NCBI RefSeq assembly: GCF_010548525.1
Contig: NZ_JAAGMG010000100.1
Span: forward strand, 53,309-117,308
Source: Streptomyces sp. SID14478
Lineage (GTDB): Bacteria > Actinomycetota > Actinomycetes > Streptomycetales > Streptomycetaceae
Length of the DNA stretch: 64,000 bases
Reading direction: 5' to 3'
A program made the translations under genes and the position numbers. Each line of letters starts with the position of its first letter. The first letter of the stretch is position 1. The notes under the pieces were generated by a model, which was not told the DNA's origin, searched no databases, and saw only the letters and a program-made list of their open reading frames with translations. Of the stretch, positions 42,032-51,808 are shown one piece after another.

Positions 42032-43261
42032 TTGACCATCTACTGCGGGATCGACTGGGCCGAAGGGCACCACGATGTGGCTCTGGCTGACGACAGCGGG
42101 AAGCCAGCGGCCAGACTCAGGATCGACGACACGCTGGCCGGCTATCAGCAGTTACTGGAGCTGTTGGCCGAGCACGGTGACAGCGAAGCCAGCCCGATAC
42201 CGGTGGCCATCGAGACCGGCCGCGGTCTACTCGTGGCCTTCCTGCGGCAGGGAAAACGGCAGGTCTATGCCCTCAACCCGATGTCCGTGGCCCGCTATCG
42301 GGACCGGCACAGCGTCTCGCGCAAGAAGTCCGACCCCGGCGACGCCCTGGTCCTGGCCAACATCCTCCGCACCGACGCGGACATGCACCGGCCGATGGCG
42401 AATGACTCCGAACTCGCCCAGTCTGTCGCCGTGCTGGCAAGGGCTCAGCAGGATGCGACGTGGAACCGGCAGCAGCTGACCAATCAGCTCAGGTCGCTAC
42501 TGCGGGACTACTACCCGGCGGCCCTGGAGGCTGTCTCTGCCTGGCAGAACGGTCTGTGCCGGCCGGAGGCCCGCGCGATCCTGGCAGCGGCCCCCACCCC
42601 GGGCAAGGCGGCGGCGATGAACCGCAAACGGCTCAGCACTGCCCTGAAGCGGGCGGGCCGTATCCGGGGCATCGAAGCCGAGGCCGAACGATGGCTGGCG
42701 ATCTTCCAGCGGCCCCAGGCCCGGCATCTGAAGCTGGTCGAGGACGCACTGGGCCAGCAGACGGTCGGGCTACTGCGGCAACTCGATGCCGCCTGCCGCA
42801 CGGTCGACGAGCTCGCCGTCGCGACGGAGAAGGCGTTTCGCCAGCATCCCGACGCCGAGGTGATGCTGAGCTTTCCGGGCCTGGGCGTCCAGCTCGGGGC
42901 TCGCATCCTCGCCGAGATCGGTGACGACCGGTCGCGATTCGACGACGCTCGAGGGCTGAAGGCATACGCGGGTGCGGCCCCCATCACCAGGGCCTCCGGC
43001 AAGCACCATTACGTCGGCCGCAGAAGGGTCAAGAACAACCGACTGCACGACGCGGGTTTTCTCTGGGCGTTCTCCGCTCTGACCGCTCCCGGCGGCGCGA
43101 ACGCACACTACCGACGCCGCCGAGCACGGGGCGACTTCCATGCTGCCGCCCTCCGGAACCTGTTCAATCGCATGCTCGGACAGCTTCATCACTGCCTCCA
43201 GACGCGGACTCTGTTCGATGAAACGGCCGCGTTCCCGATGCCGCTTCTCGCAGTTGCTTGA
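42032..43261 (+). CDS. IS110-family recombinase
   Basis: A 409-residue IS110 recombinase. The RuvC-like N-terminal domain starts IYCGIDWAEGHHDVALADDS, with VAIETGRGLLVAFLRQGKRQ and KSDPGDALVLANILRTDA supplying the DEDD acidic residues. The C-terminal transposase_20 part holds MLSFPGLGVQLGARILAEIG and LKAYAGAAPITRASGKHHYV with the catalytic serine region. No frameshift is present. The start is a TTG behind a purine-rich GAGAGGAAAGGGGGG stretch. It has inserted inside an IS5-type element. Confidence 0.9.
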   Translation: MTIYCGIDWAEGHHDVALADDSGKPAARLRIDDTLAGYQQLLELLAEHGDSEASPIPVAIETGRGLLVAFLRQGKRQVYALNPMSVARYRDRHSVSRKKSDPGDALVLANILRTDADMHRPMANDSELAQSVAVLARAQQDATWNRQQLTNQLRSLLRDYYPAALEAVSAWQNGLCRPEARAILAAAPTPGKAAAMNRKRLSTALKRAGRIRGIEAEAERWLAIFQRPQARHLKLVEDALGQQTVGLLRQLDAACRTVDELAVATEKAFRQHPDAEVMLSFPGLGVQLGARILAEIGDDRSRFDDARGLKAYAGAAPITRASGKHHYVGRRRVKNNRLHDAGFLWAFSALTAPGGANAHYRRRRARGDFHAAALRNLFNRMLGQLHHCLQTRTLFDETAAFPMPLLAVA

Positions 43262-43284
43262 CAAGTAGATGCCGTGAGAGGTCC

Positions 43285-44029
43285 ATGCTCGACGTCCCAC
43301 ATGAGCTGGTTGAGCATGTTTCCTGGCTCATCTACGCCCGAAGGCGTGAACTACGCTCCCCCTGGCGGAAGTTGAGCTGCTTCAAGCAGGCCCTGCTGAC
43401 GCTGGCGCATCTGCGTAAGAACGAAACGTATCGGCAGGTCGGCGCCGGATTCGGGATCTCAGAAGCGACGGCCTGGCGCTATGTGGACGAGACCCTCGAA
43501 GTCCTGGCCGCCTGGGCACGGGCCTGCACGAGGCCCTCGTCGGGCTGGGCGAGGGCGACTTCGTCATCGTCGACGGGACGCTCATCCCGACCGACCATGT
43601 CAGGGCGGACGAGCCGTACTACTCGCAAAAGCACGGCGGCACGGCATGAACATCCAGGTCATTGCACGCCCCGACGGCACACCATTGTGGTTCTCCCGCG
43701 CGACACCAGGCCGCACTCATGACCTGACCGCGGCCCGCGCCCACGGCATCATCCAGGCATGCCTCACCCGGCAGATCCTCATCCTGGCCGACCGGGCCTA
43801 CCAAGGCGCCCGCGCCACCGTCCGCACCCCCTACAAGAACCACCGCGAACAACCCGCCCACTACCAGCAGTTCAACCGCGACCACGCCCGGCTCCGCGCA
43901 CCCGGCGAACGCGCCTTCGCACAACTGAAGACCTGGCGGATCCTGCGCCGGGCCAGATGCTCCACCCGCCGCATCGGCACCATCATCCAGGCCATCCACA
44001 CACTCCTGACCTGTACGTATTCAGGATGA
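43285..44029 (+). pseudogene. IS5-family transposase with two frameshifts
   Basis: The first frame gives MLDVPHELVEHVSWLIYARR and a helix-turn-helix (RQVGAGFGISEATAWRYVDE). A single-base shift near 43515 moves the DDE domain start (EGDFVIVDGTLIPTDH) to another frame, and a second near 43633 moves the rest (MNIQVIARPDGTPLWFSRAT, ILADRAYQGARATVRTPYKN, GERAFAQLKTWRILRRARC). Two separate one-base losses make it inactive. Confidence 0.8.
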
Positions 44030-44041
44030 AAGAGGTTCACT

Positions 44042-44485
44042 GATTCCGCATTGCTTTCTGGCATCGGAGATGGCGTCCAGGACGCCGTCCATGACGGTGC
44101 TGGCGGCGATGTTCCGGTCGGTGAAGCTTTGCGGGCCGAGGAAGATCTCGCAGTGAACGACACCGTCTGCGTGCGCGCGCTCCAGGTAGGCGGTGGTGAG
44201 GTCGTAGAAGTCCTGGCGAGTGCAGAGGACTTGGCAGCCGGCAAAGTACAGGTCGAGGAATGAGGAGAGGTTATTGAAGCGATAGGCGGCGCGAAGCTGT
44301 TCGGCTGTCTTCCACGGCCCGGTGACGTTGTTGCGCCGGGCCAGCGTCATGAGGAGGTCAGGTTCGAGGCATCCCTCGAGGTGGACATGGAGTTCGACCT
44401 TCGGCAACGCCCGGCAGAACAGCAGCATTTCGGCGTCAAGGGCGCCTGGTGCAGAGCTGCTTGGCACGGCATCGGTGTCGTTCAC
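44042..44485 (-). pseudogene. add: Adenosine deaminase, N-terminal fragment
   Basis: The frame begins at a GTG at 44485 and reads RALPKVELHVHLEGCLEPDL with the HxH zinc motif of adenosine deaminase, then LSSFLDLYFAGCQVLCTRQD and HCEIFLGPQSFTDRNI. After about 147 residues it is cut by the right end of the IS5-type element. The remaining 200 residues with the other zinc ligands are absent, so the gene is dead. The missing half is not on the far side of the IS, so DNA was also deleted. Confidence 0.8.
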
Positions 44486-45312
44486 GTGGGAATTCTCTTT
44501 CTGCCCAGGCCGGCGCCCCTGGGGACATACGTCAGTCAAAACTGGCCATGACGCCGTACCCGACCTCACAGGCAACTCCGGTCCGTTTCAGTTCGTCTGG
44601 GCAGACAAGCCGAACGTGTCGAGGCATGTCACAGCTACGCCTCCAACGCGGCGAAAGTGCGCTCCTCCTCGTCCTCCTCCGCCTGCCTGCAAAGCTAGGC
44701 ATACGGAGCAAGGTCCGGTAGAGGAGCGCGCTGAATCACGCCGTAACTCGCGCCTATCACTGCCAGGCAGTCGGTGACCGCGATGCGGCGGCTGCCAGGG
44801 GCGGCAGGCCGGCGGACGCAAAGGTCGGGCGGCACGTACGTGCGCCAGAGGAATATGGGGGAAGGAAGGCGTGGGCCATCGCCGCACCCACGTCCAGCCG
44901 TTTTTGCAGGAGCCGAAAGCCCATGCCTCGGCGGCCTGGCCGCACGGACGCGCCCTGGCCCACGCCGAGACAACTGCCGATCCGCCCCATTTTGATGCCT
45001 CGTACGCTGATCAAGTACGCGTGCTGTTCTTGCCCAATTGGAAACGAAGGTCCCCCATGCTCGATCCCACCGTGTCGCCCAGCGAGCTGACCCGGGCGGA
45101 GACCCGTCTGCTGGAGCGGGCCCGGGAGGTCGCGCCCCAGGCCTCGCTCCCGGCAGCTCCCACCGGCCCCGCACCGAGACTGGCCCCGCATGCTCGGCAT
45201 CAGCATCCACCCTTGCTGACGCGACGACACTTCGGTGCTGCGTCGAAGGTGAAGCGGCGGGGCGGCGCGCGTCCCGCTGCGAGGCTGCGTGGGTTGCGAC
45301 GTGCCTGTGGGA
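44486..45312. other. No supported gene
   Basis: About 830 bases. A plus-strand ATG at 45057 with GAAGG upstream opens a frame starting MLDPTVSPSELTRAETRLLE, but it degenerates quickly and may be the start of a lost gene. Nothing else is supported. Confidence 0.4.
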
Positions 45313-45771
45313 TCAGACACTGCGAAGAACCCCGAGATCAGCCCGAGCCTGCTCGTGGTATCTGTTCAAGAGTCCCACCAGATCGACTTCCGCCGGTGCG
45401 TGGTCGCCGGTGCGGGCCGCGTCCAGCTGCTGCCACAGGGCGCGGTTCACTTCGTTCGCGGCGTTGACCACACCTGGTGACGTCAGAAGAACGAGTGTCT
45501 CGAACAGCACACTTCTCCTCAGCTCTGCGGTTTCCATCGCGCTGAGGAACTCTCGTCCCTCGTCCGTTCCGTAAGCCTGACGGGCTCGCTTGACGGTGCT
45601 GGAGATCTCCTTGACGCAAGTCGCGTACTCGATGCACGTATCGAGCTTGCGCTCGTCCCAGCGTGTCGACATGGAGCGTCGGTGCCGAGTGCGTTCGGCC
45701 ATGCTTGTGGCGAGGAAGGTTGCCAGGGCGCCGATGAGGACTCCGGTGAGCGTCACTATCTGAGCGATCAT
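45313..45771 (-). CDS. Unknown protein with one N-terminal membrane helix
   Basis: A 152-residue protein. Residues 4-24 (QIVTLTGVLIGALATFLATS) form one membrane helix, followed by a basic stretch and a long helical cytoplasmic domain (ELRRSVLFETLVLLTSPGVV, LVGLLNRYHEQARADLGVL). Similar orphan proteins are frequent in actinobacteria. No neighbour suggests a function. Confidence 0.7.
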   Translation of the reverse strand: MIAQIVTLTGVLIGALATFLATSMAERTRHRRSMSTRWDERKLDTCIEYATCVKEISSTVKRARQAYGTDEGREFLSAMETAELRRSVLFETLVLLTSPGVVNAANEVNRALWQQLDAARTGDHAPAEVDLVGLLNRYHEQARADLGVLRSV

Positions 45772-45949
45772 GAGGACAGATGCTGGCCCCGGCCTCGGTG
45801 GGGCGGCAAGGGGCAGAGGCGACCTCGGTCCCGGTCACCCCTGCGACGGCACCTCGGCCAGCGAGGTTACCGAACAGATTCGGGGCGAGTCCGGCGCCTG
45901 GCCGCTCCTTCCTGTCCCGTATGCCGGCAAGCGGGCCCAAACGCTCTGG

Positions 45950-46594
45950 TCAGGCGGGCGGTTTGCGGTGCTGTTCGTCATGCAGGCCGGCGGCGTATGC
46001 GGATGCCAGGACGAGGAAGGTGACGGGCAGTCCCAGTGTGATCTTGACGCTCAGCAGCCAGGCTACGGGTTCGTGGTTGAGGTAGACGATGGTCAGCGCG
46101 AGTGCCCGGGCGGACAGGGCCGCTGCGCCGAGTGCGGTGGCCAGGTCGTAGGCGCGGTGCGCGGAGCGGTCGGTGCGCCAGAGCAGTGGTTCGCGGCGCG
46201 CGGCGCTCCACAACACGCCGATCAGGGGGCGCCGCACAGCGAGGGAGATGGCCAGGGCGGCGGCGATCGTGAGGTCGACGCAGATGTCGGCGAGCAGGCT
46301 GCTCGCGGCCGAGCCGGTCTGGTGGGCGATGGCCGCCGCCACGGCCAGGCCGACGCTTCCACCGAGGACGGGGCGCTTCGACAGCCCGCGCCGGTTCCGT
46401 GAGATCAGTACCCCTGCGACGGTGAGCACGCCCGCGCCCAGGCCCCACCAGAAGCCGGTGCCGGAGGCCACCGCGACGAACACGATCGCCGGGAGTTCCG
46501 GGGCGACGGCTCCCGAGCGCCGAATCGACTGCCACGCCGCGCGCACCGTTTGGCGCGCGGTGTGCTGCCGGGCGGCAGTGCCGGCGGGCCTCAT
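45950..46594 (-). CDS. DUF3159-like multi-pass membrane protein
   Basis: A 214-residue protein with six hydrophobic segments, including ELPAIVFVAVASGTGFWWGL, VLGGSVGLAVAAAIAHQTGS and SVKITLGLPVTFLVLASAYA. The pattern LPAIVFV, RRPLIGVLWSAAR and RAYDLATALGAAALSARA fits DUF3159 membrane proteins. The ATG at 46594 overlaps the stop of the TetR gene (ATGA), so the two form an operon and the membrane protein is probably controlled by that regulator. Confidence 0.7.
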   Translation of the reverse strand: MRPAGTAARQHTARQTVRAAWQSIRRSGAVAPELPAIVFVAVASGTGFWWGLGAGVLTVAGVLISRNRRGLSKRPVLGGSVGLAVAAAIAHQTGSAASSLLADICVDLTIAAALAISLAVRRPLIGVLWSAARREPLLWRTDRSAHRAYDLATALGAAALSARALALTIVYLNHEPVAWLLSVKITLGLPVTFLVLASAYAAGLHDEQHRKPPA

Positions 46595-47247
46595 TCGGGG
46601 GCGCCCGGGGGCGTGAGGGCGTGGCGCAGTGATCGCCGTGCGGCGGCCGGGTCGTCGCCGTAGCCGATTAGCAGGCGCAGGGTCATGTCCGACAGGACAT
46701 GGCGTGCTTGCGGCTCGGGCAGGGCGCCGGACAGGACCATGGTGACGATGCCGTGCCGCATGCTCCACAGCTGCGCGGCCCACATCAGTACCATGGCCGG
46801 TTCGATGCTCGGCAGCCGCTGCCCGTCGATGCAGCGGCGCACGGCCTTCACGATCCGGTCGAAGGCGGCCGTGCCGGCGTCGTCGTCCTGCACCGGCCGG
46901 TCGATGAACATGGCCCGGTACAGGTGCGGTTGGCTGAGCCCGAAGGAGAAGTAGACGTCGCTGACGCGGGCCAGGTCTGCTACCGGGTCTGGTGAGCAGG
47001 AAACCGCGTTGACGGCGGCGGCCAGCCGGGCGAAGCCGTCCACCCGCACCGCGTGCTGGACCCGCTCCATGCCGCCGAGGTGGGTGTAGATCGCCATCGT
47101 CGAACGCGAGGTCTCCGCCGCGAGTCGCCGGGTCGTCAGGGCGGCTGTGCCGCCCTCGGCCAGGATGCGTGCGGCTGCGTCGATGAGCAGTGCACGGATG
47201 GCGGGATCGCGTCGTTGTGGACTCACCCCTCCACCATTGCATAACAT
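46591..47247 (-). CDS. TetR-family regulator
   Basis: A regulator of up to 218 residues. RALLIDAAARILAEGGTAAL with LTTRRLAAETSRSTMAIYTH is the TetR helix-turn-helix, and the C-terminal part (YRAMFIDRPV, VLMWAAQLWSMRHGIVTMVL) is the TetR_C domain of the WHG type. Start could be ATG 47247 or GTG 47226. The GTG is favoured because a palindrome (47243-47256) covers the ATG. It probably represses its own operon with the membrane protein. Confidence 0.85.
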   Translation of the reverse strand: MLCNGGGVSPQRRDPAIRALLIDAAARILAEGGTAALTTRRLAAETSRSTMAIYTHLGGMERVQHAVRVDGFARLAAAVNAVSCSPDPVADLARVSDVYFSFGLSQPHLYRAMFIDRPVQDDDAGTAAFDRIVKAVRRCIDGQRLPSIEPAMVLMWAAQLWSMRHGIVTMVLSGALPEPQARHVLSDMTLRLLIGYGDDPAAARRSLRHALTPPGAPE

Positions 47248-47256
47248 TGATATGTT
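47243..47256. promoter_or_regulatory. Candidate TetR operator
   Basis: The palindrome AACAT-N4-ATGTT lies directly before the TetR coding region in an otherwise GC-rich stretch. TetR-family repressors commonly bind such sites over their own promoter. No binding data. Confidence 0.45.
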
Positions 47257-48020
47257 TTCCAGATGGGCCGTCCGACGGCACTGGCAGCGTCTGTCTCGTC
47301 CGTGCCGGTGGGAAGCCCACGAGCACGGGCGGGCTCAGGGCAGGGGCGGCCGACGGCGACTGCGCAGCCGGCGGTGCCGGATCGGCGTCAGGCGCCCTCG
47401 CGAGACGCGAAGCTGATCTGCCCGGTGGCCCACTGCTTGCCGGGGGGTCGGCATCTGGTCGACGGGCCAGGAAGGGATGGGGCCCAACGGCCGCCAGCGA
47501 AAGGCAGCCTGACCGTCCCCGATCAGGAAGCGTGAACGGCGACCGCTGGTCGCAAGGACGACCGCCCGCGATCGGCCCGCGCCGCTTGACTGCCGGGCCA
47601 CCGTTCACCACGTCGTCCCCGTCGTTGCCGTTTGCTGTCAGTGCGGGGCGGCGGTCTGCTGTGACCATGTTCGGACCGCTTCAGATGCGCTGCACCGGCT
47701 GGCCGGCATGGGCGTGAGCACCCTGCCGAGGACAGCACGACGGATCACCTGCAGCATCTGCCGGGGCGCAGAGACCTCGCGATAGTCGCCGACGGACACG
47801 CAGACACCCTGCCCCGGACTCGACGCCACGGGGAGTTGTCCGACGGCGTTCCACGTGTGCGCCTGGTGCGCGGTAGCCTGACCGTATGCGGTGCTCTTGA
47901 GTGCTGCGCGGCGGTGGGGCTCGCCGTACCCGAACCGCGGCGATGCTGCCGCCAACAGTCCCTACTCGTGACTCACCCCTGTCCGCGAACGCGTACAGGG
48001 CACCACGTGTAGGGAGAAGC
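47257..48020. other. No supported gene upstream of the fluoride exporter operon
   Basis: About 760 bases. Frames are open on both strands without motifs. GGGAGA at 48011-48016 is the ribosome-binding site of the next gene. Confidence 0.45.
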
Positions 48021-48515
48021 ATGCGTTCGGACGAGACCGGGTTGTCGATAGCGGCAGAGCCCACTGATGCCGATATTGACCTGTCCGATGCCGTGCAGCG
48101 CCAAGAGCTGCGGAGTTCGCACTACGGCGTCCTGATGGTCATCGCGGTCGGCGGTGCTCTGGGCGCAGTCGCCCGCTTCGGGGCCTCTCGGATATGGCCG
48201 ACCGCGGCCGACAGCTTCCCCGTCACCACTCTGGCGGTGAACGCCGTCGGCTGCCTGGTGATCGGCATCTTCCTCGTCGCGGTCACCGAGGTCTTCTCCG
48301 CCCACGCGCTGCTGCGGCCGTTCTTCGGCACCGGGGTGCTGGGCGGGTTCACCACGTTCTCCACCTACTGCGTGGACATCGAGCGCCTGGTCACCGGCGG
48401 CCGTGCGGGGATCGCACTCGCCTACCTGGCGGCAACAGCCGTGGCCGCGGTGACCGCGGTGACCGTGGGCGCGTGGAGCACGCGCCGCATCCTGGCGAAG
48501 TGGAGTGAATCATGA
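48021..48515 (+). CDS. crcB: CrcB/Fluc fluoride channel subunit 1
   Basis: A 164-residue protein with four membrane helices after a 35-residue acidic N-terminal tail. [40 protein letters not shown] and [20 protein letters not shown] are the conserved Fluc segments, including the Asn and the FTTFST motif that line the fluoride pore. Actinobacteria often use a heterodimer of two subunits in antiparallel orientation, and a second copy lies two genes downstream. It is coupled to the next gene by ATGA. Confidence 0.92.
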   Translation: MRSDETGLSIAAEPTDADIDLSDAVQRQELRSSHYGVLMVIAVGGALGAVARFGASRIWPTAADSFPVTTLAVNAVGCLVIGIFLVAVTEVFSAHALLRPFFGTGVLGGFTTFSTYCVDIERLVTGGRAGIALAYLAATAVAAVTAVTVGAWSTRRILAKWSES

Positions 48516-48862
48516 GCTGGACCTCACAGGCGGCGCTGCGGCTGACCGTTCTGGTCGACGACACCGACCTCTGGCACCACAAGCCCGTGTGCAGCGAGAT
48601 CGTTCACCGGGCTCACGCCGCAGGACTTTCCGGCGCCTCGATCTTCCACGGAATGGAAGGGTTCGGCGGCCGGCAGATCGTGCACACCACCCGGCTGCTG
48701 TCCATGGCCGACGATCTGCCCGTAGCGGTGGTGATCGTCGATACCGAAGAGCGTATCCACGCGTTCGTCCCGCAGTTGGAGGAGATGAACATCGGGGGTC
48801 TGATCACCCTGGAGCCCGTCCAGGTCGTCCGCTTCAACGACATGCAGGCGGCCGACCGGTGA
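48512..48862 (+). CDS. DUF190 protein of the fluoride operon
   Basis: A 116-residue soluble DUF190 protein (P-II-like ferredoxin fold): [37 protein letters not shown] and [20 protein letters not shown] are the family blocks. DUF190 genes frequently accompany crcB genes; the role is thought to be regulatory. It overlaps both flanking crcB genes by four bases, making a tight crcB-DUF190-crcB operon. Confidence 0.9.
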   Translation: MSWTSQAALRLTVLVDDTDLWHHKPVCSEIVHRAHAAGLSGASIFHGMEGFGGRQIVHTTRLLSMADDLPVAVVIVDTEERIHAFVPQLEEMNIGGLITLEPVQVVRFNDMQAADR

Positions 48863-49236
48863 GTGATTTCCTGCTGGTGGCCCTCGGCGGCGCTGTCGGC
48901 GCACCTTTGCGCTACCTCACCGACCGAGCTGTCCAGAGCCGCCACGACACTGTCTTTCCCTGGGGCACCTTCTCCGCCAACGTCATCGGCTCCCTGATCC
49001 TGGGCACCCTCACCGGCGCCGCTCTTTCCGGTACCGCCGGCCATACGGTGCAACTGCTCCTGGGCACCGGCCTGTGCGGAGCCCTGACCACCTATTCGAC
49101 GTTCTCCTACGAGACACTGCGCCTGGCCGAGAGCGGTGCGAAGTTCTTCGCCGCGGCCAATGTCGTCGTCTCCATCGCGGCCGGCCTCGGCGCGGTCTTC
49201 GTCGGCGTCGCCCTCGCCCAGGCCCTGTTCGGATAA
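48859..49236 (+). CDS. crcB: CrcB/Fluc fluoride channel subunit 2
   Basis: A 125-residue four-helix Fluc subunit. [40 protein letters not shown] and [20 protein letters not shown] carry the conserved Arg, Asn and TYSTF motif. It lacks the N-terminal tail of the first copy. The GTG start overlaps the DUF190 stop. It likely forms a heterodimer with subunit 1 to export fluoride. Confidence 0.92.
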   Translation: MSDFLLVALGGAVGAPLRYLTDRAVQSRHDTVFPWGTFSANVIGSLILGTLTGAALSGTAGHTVQLLLGTGLCGALTTYSTFSYETLRLAESGAKFFAAANVVVSIAAGLGAVFVGVALAQALFG

Positions 49237-50650
49237 CCCGGGCAGCCACTCCCGCCGGTCGGTGCCAGCCGGGCCCGGCCGCGAGGTGGTTCTTGTTCCC
49301 CGTCGGAACCACCACCCTGATGGGTGGCTTCGTCTACAAGGAGGCACCCTCCACTGCCGTGGTCAGAATAGTCACCGCAGCGGCGAAGCCGCGCGAAGCA
49401 ATGCGGGGCATGCCGACGCTGCCGGTTTCCGTCGTGCCGGTGCAGCCTCTGAAGGCCGAGACACCATTCCTGCAGCAGGATCGACGCCCGTAAGCATCAG
49501 CCGGTCCCGCGCCGACCACGACTCGAAACCGACGTGCTGCCCCGTCGACACCTCCCAGCGCCATCCGGGAAGACCGGGGCCCACCTCACGACCACCGGAA
49601 CGGCCGGACCGGCATCGCGTCTTCGCCTTCGAAACGGGACGTCGCGCAGTCCAGCATCGGATGTCGATGATGCCGCTCGTACTGGCTGTCGTGCGCCGGT
49701 AAGAGCACGGCCGGGATGCTTGACCTTCGAGCCAGGTAGAAGGTCTACCGTCGGAATGTGAGCACGATGTGGATCTCCCAGCTTGTACATCGGGCGCGGG
49801 AAGCGGCCGGGGCAGGGTCCGACACGACGATCTCCAGGAAGGCTCAGACGAGTGGTGATGTTCCGTGCCGGTCGCGGCGTTGCCGCGCGGCCGGTGACCA
49901 GCGCGAACCAGCTACACATCTGTAGCCGTTGGACAGTGGACCGGATGGCAGCGCAGGCATCGCCCGAGCCCAGACGTGAGCCGGACGTAGCGGTCCTCAG
50001 GCGCCGCCAATCCGACGAGGCTGCTGAGACCCTGGCCGCAACATCCAACCGGGGCTTACCCGGAGCGCAGTGGTCTTCTTTTCAGCCACCGATACGCAAG
50101 GGCCGTTGTTGTCGACGCCCAGATTCGTGGTTCGGAGCCGTTACGTGCGAGCTTTGAAAGGCAGGTGCGCTCACTGGCGTAGCCGCTTCGGCGGCGGGCA
50201 CAGTAGTGGCGCCCCCTGCCCGCTAGCGAACAAGGGCGGCACGCGTGATGACATTCGAGGAGCATCCTCCCAAGGCAAGCTCTGCGCGTGCTCGGGCCCG
50301 TGCGCGGCACCGGATCCTGGTCAGCGACGCCGTGCGGATGCAGCGCGCCGCACGGCGGATGCGCCAGCGGACAGTAGCAATGCGTCTGCGGATAGCTGCT
50401 CGCCGTGCAGAGCTTGGCCGTTGAGGTCCACCGCCATCGCGGCGCCCACCGCCCGTAGCAACAGGCGCGGCGGAGCCGCGTCGGCGCTCCTCCTGGTGGT
50501 GGGCGAGTTGGAGAAATCGAATCGATCACCCGGCCAGCCATCACTCGTGTTCAGCCGGTCGGACGAGGGTACCCCCCACGGATACAGTCGTTCACGCGAC
50601 CATGACTCGGCGGCCCCAGACCTAGGCCCCCATCGGAGGAGGGAGCCGAT
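49237..50650. other. Long region without an intact gene
   Basis: About 1.4 kb. Apart from the TnsA-like fragment at 49462-49584, frames on both strands are short or low-complexity with no motif, suggesting decayed genes. The end carries the ribosome-binding site GGAGGAGGGAG of the GAF/ANTAR gene. Confidence 0.45.
49462..49584 (-). pseudogene. TnsA-like endonuclease fragment
   Basis: The frame reads GLPGWRWEVSTGQHVGFESW and SARDRLMLTGVD, which matches the N-terminal part of the TnsA-like nuclease domain found in actinobacterial transposon-associated proteins (usually TGxHVGYESWLERDxLMxLDFD). Similarity ends after about 40 residues, so it is a remnant. Confidence 0.5.
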
Positions 50651-51427
50651 GTGCTGCTCAGGACCACCGAAATGGCTAACGTTTACGCGCAGCTAGTGGA
50701 GCAGAGCTCCCGTACGCCACACGACCCGCGGCCCGTATTGGCCGCGCTCGCGCAGAGCGGGCGATGGATCGGCAACGCCTGCGGGGCCATCGCCTACTAC
50801 ACGCCGCCGGCTACCGAGGCTGTCTACGCGGCGGCCACCAGTCACGAGTTGCAGTGCCTGGCCATCGACACCGCTGCCTGGAATGAGGGACCTGCCTTCG
50901 AAGCACGGTCCACGGGACGGATCCTGCTCGACGTCGACATCACGACCCAGCCTCTTCACGTGCGCTGGCCCCGCTGGGCGCCTCGGGCACTACAGCTCTC
51001 GATGGACCGAGTCACCGCTCTCCCGCTCACCGTCGGCGCCGATTCCTCCTGTCTCCAAAACGACCTCTCTGAGGGGGCGTTGGTGCTGTTCAACGCAGCG
51101 GGACGTCCCTGGGATCGGGAGTTGCTGACACATGTGCCGGGACTGGTCCGCACTGCCGCGCACTTGCTTTCCCTCCAGGCCCAAGTAGCCGAACAGCGTG
51201 TCCTTGCCGGGCAGTTGCAGCACGCGCTGGACAGCCGCGTCGTCATCGAGCAAGCCAAAGGCATCCTTGCTGCCCGTCACGATCTGACGTTGGGGGCCGC
51301 CTTTGGACGACTGCGCACATATGCCCGCTCCCATGGACTGAAGGTCGCAGAGGTGGCCCGCAGAATCACCGAAGAAGGAGCCGATCCCACGCTGCTGTCC
51401 AAGGAGTCAACTCCCGCCACCAAGTGA
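50651..51427 (+). CDS. GAF-ANTAR regulator
   Basis: A 258-residue protein. Residues 15-180 form a GAF-like sensor (AYYTPPATEAVYAAATSHEL, ALPLTVGADSSCLQNDLSEG, EGALVLFNAAGRPWDRELLT) and residues 190-245 an ANTAR domain (ALDSRVVIEQAKGILAARHD, AFGRLRTYARSHGLKVAEVA). ANTAR domains bind paired hairpins in nascent RNA and prevent termination. The ligand is unknown and no target RNA was identified. The GTG start has GGAGGGAG upstream. Confidence 0.85.
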   Translation: MLLRTTEMANVYAQLVEQSSRTPHDPRPVLAALAQSGRWIGNACGAIAYYTPPATEAVYAAATSHELQCLAIDTAAWNEGPAFEARSTGRILLDVDITTQPLHVRWPRWAPRALQLSMDRVTALPLTVGADSSCLQNDLSEGALVLFNAAGRPWDRELLTHVPGLVRTAAHLLSLQAQVAEQRVLAGQLQHALDSRVVIEQAKGILAARHDLTLGAAFGRLRTYARSHGLKVAEVARRITEEGADPTLLSKESTPATK

Positions 51428-51808
51428 CCGCAGACCGAGCGCCTTTGCGCCGTTTGGTCCCCAGAGAGTGGGGGACTCGCCCCGTCCAGACGTCGATCTG
51501 GTGAAGCGAAAACCCCGTGACTCCGGGTTTCCTGGACTGCTGTACGTGCTTGGTACGTGCGTCCTGCCAGCTGTTCCAAGCCGGGAGAGAGCATCCACCC
51601 TTGCCCTTCCGGAGCTGGTGGAGACGCATGCGTGCACGGCTCCTGGCCAGTGGGGACTGACCAGAACCGTGCACAGCGCGCAGCCGCCGCTCGCGGGCAC
51701 CTCGGCCCGGAGCCCCGGCGGCGGCTGCGCCCCTCTCTGACTGCACCGTCGGCCGTCCTGGGGGGTGTCCCTATGTGTTTGGTCAAGGTGGTGGGCCAGG
51801 ATGGCGGC

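Larger units (their letters stand above)
41371..44038 (+). mobile_element. Second IS5-type element, interrupted by an IS110 element
   Basis: Inverted repeats GAACCTCTTTCATCCTGA (from 41371) and its complement ending at 44038 define the ends; ACT flanks the right end at 44039-44041. The transposase gene starts at 43285, and the 1.9 kb before it belongs mostly to an inserted IS110 element. The right end is the same sequence as the remnant at 21.46-21.48 kb. Confidence 0.7.

Noticed and set aside
47939..47985. Fluoride riboswitch before crcB
   Set aside because: GGCGATGCTGCCGCCAAC resembles the 5' half of the crcB motif, but the second half (GAUGxCxCCUAC) and its pairing partners are not present, and a helix could not be closed by eye.
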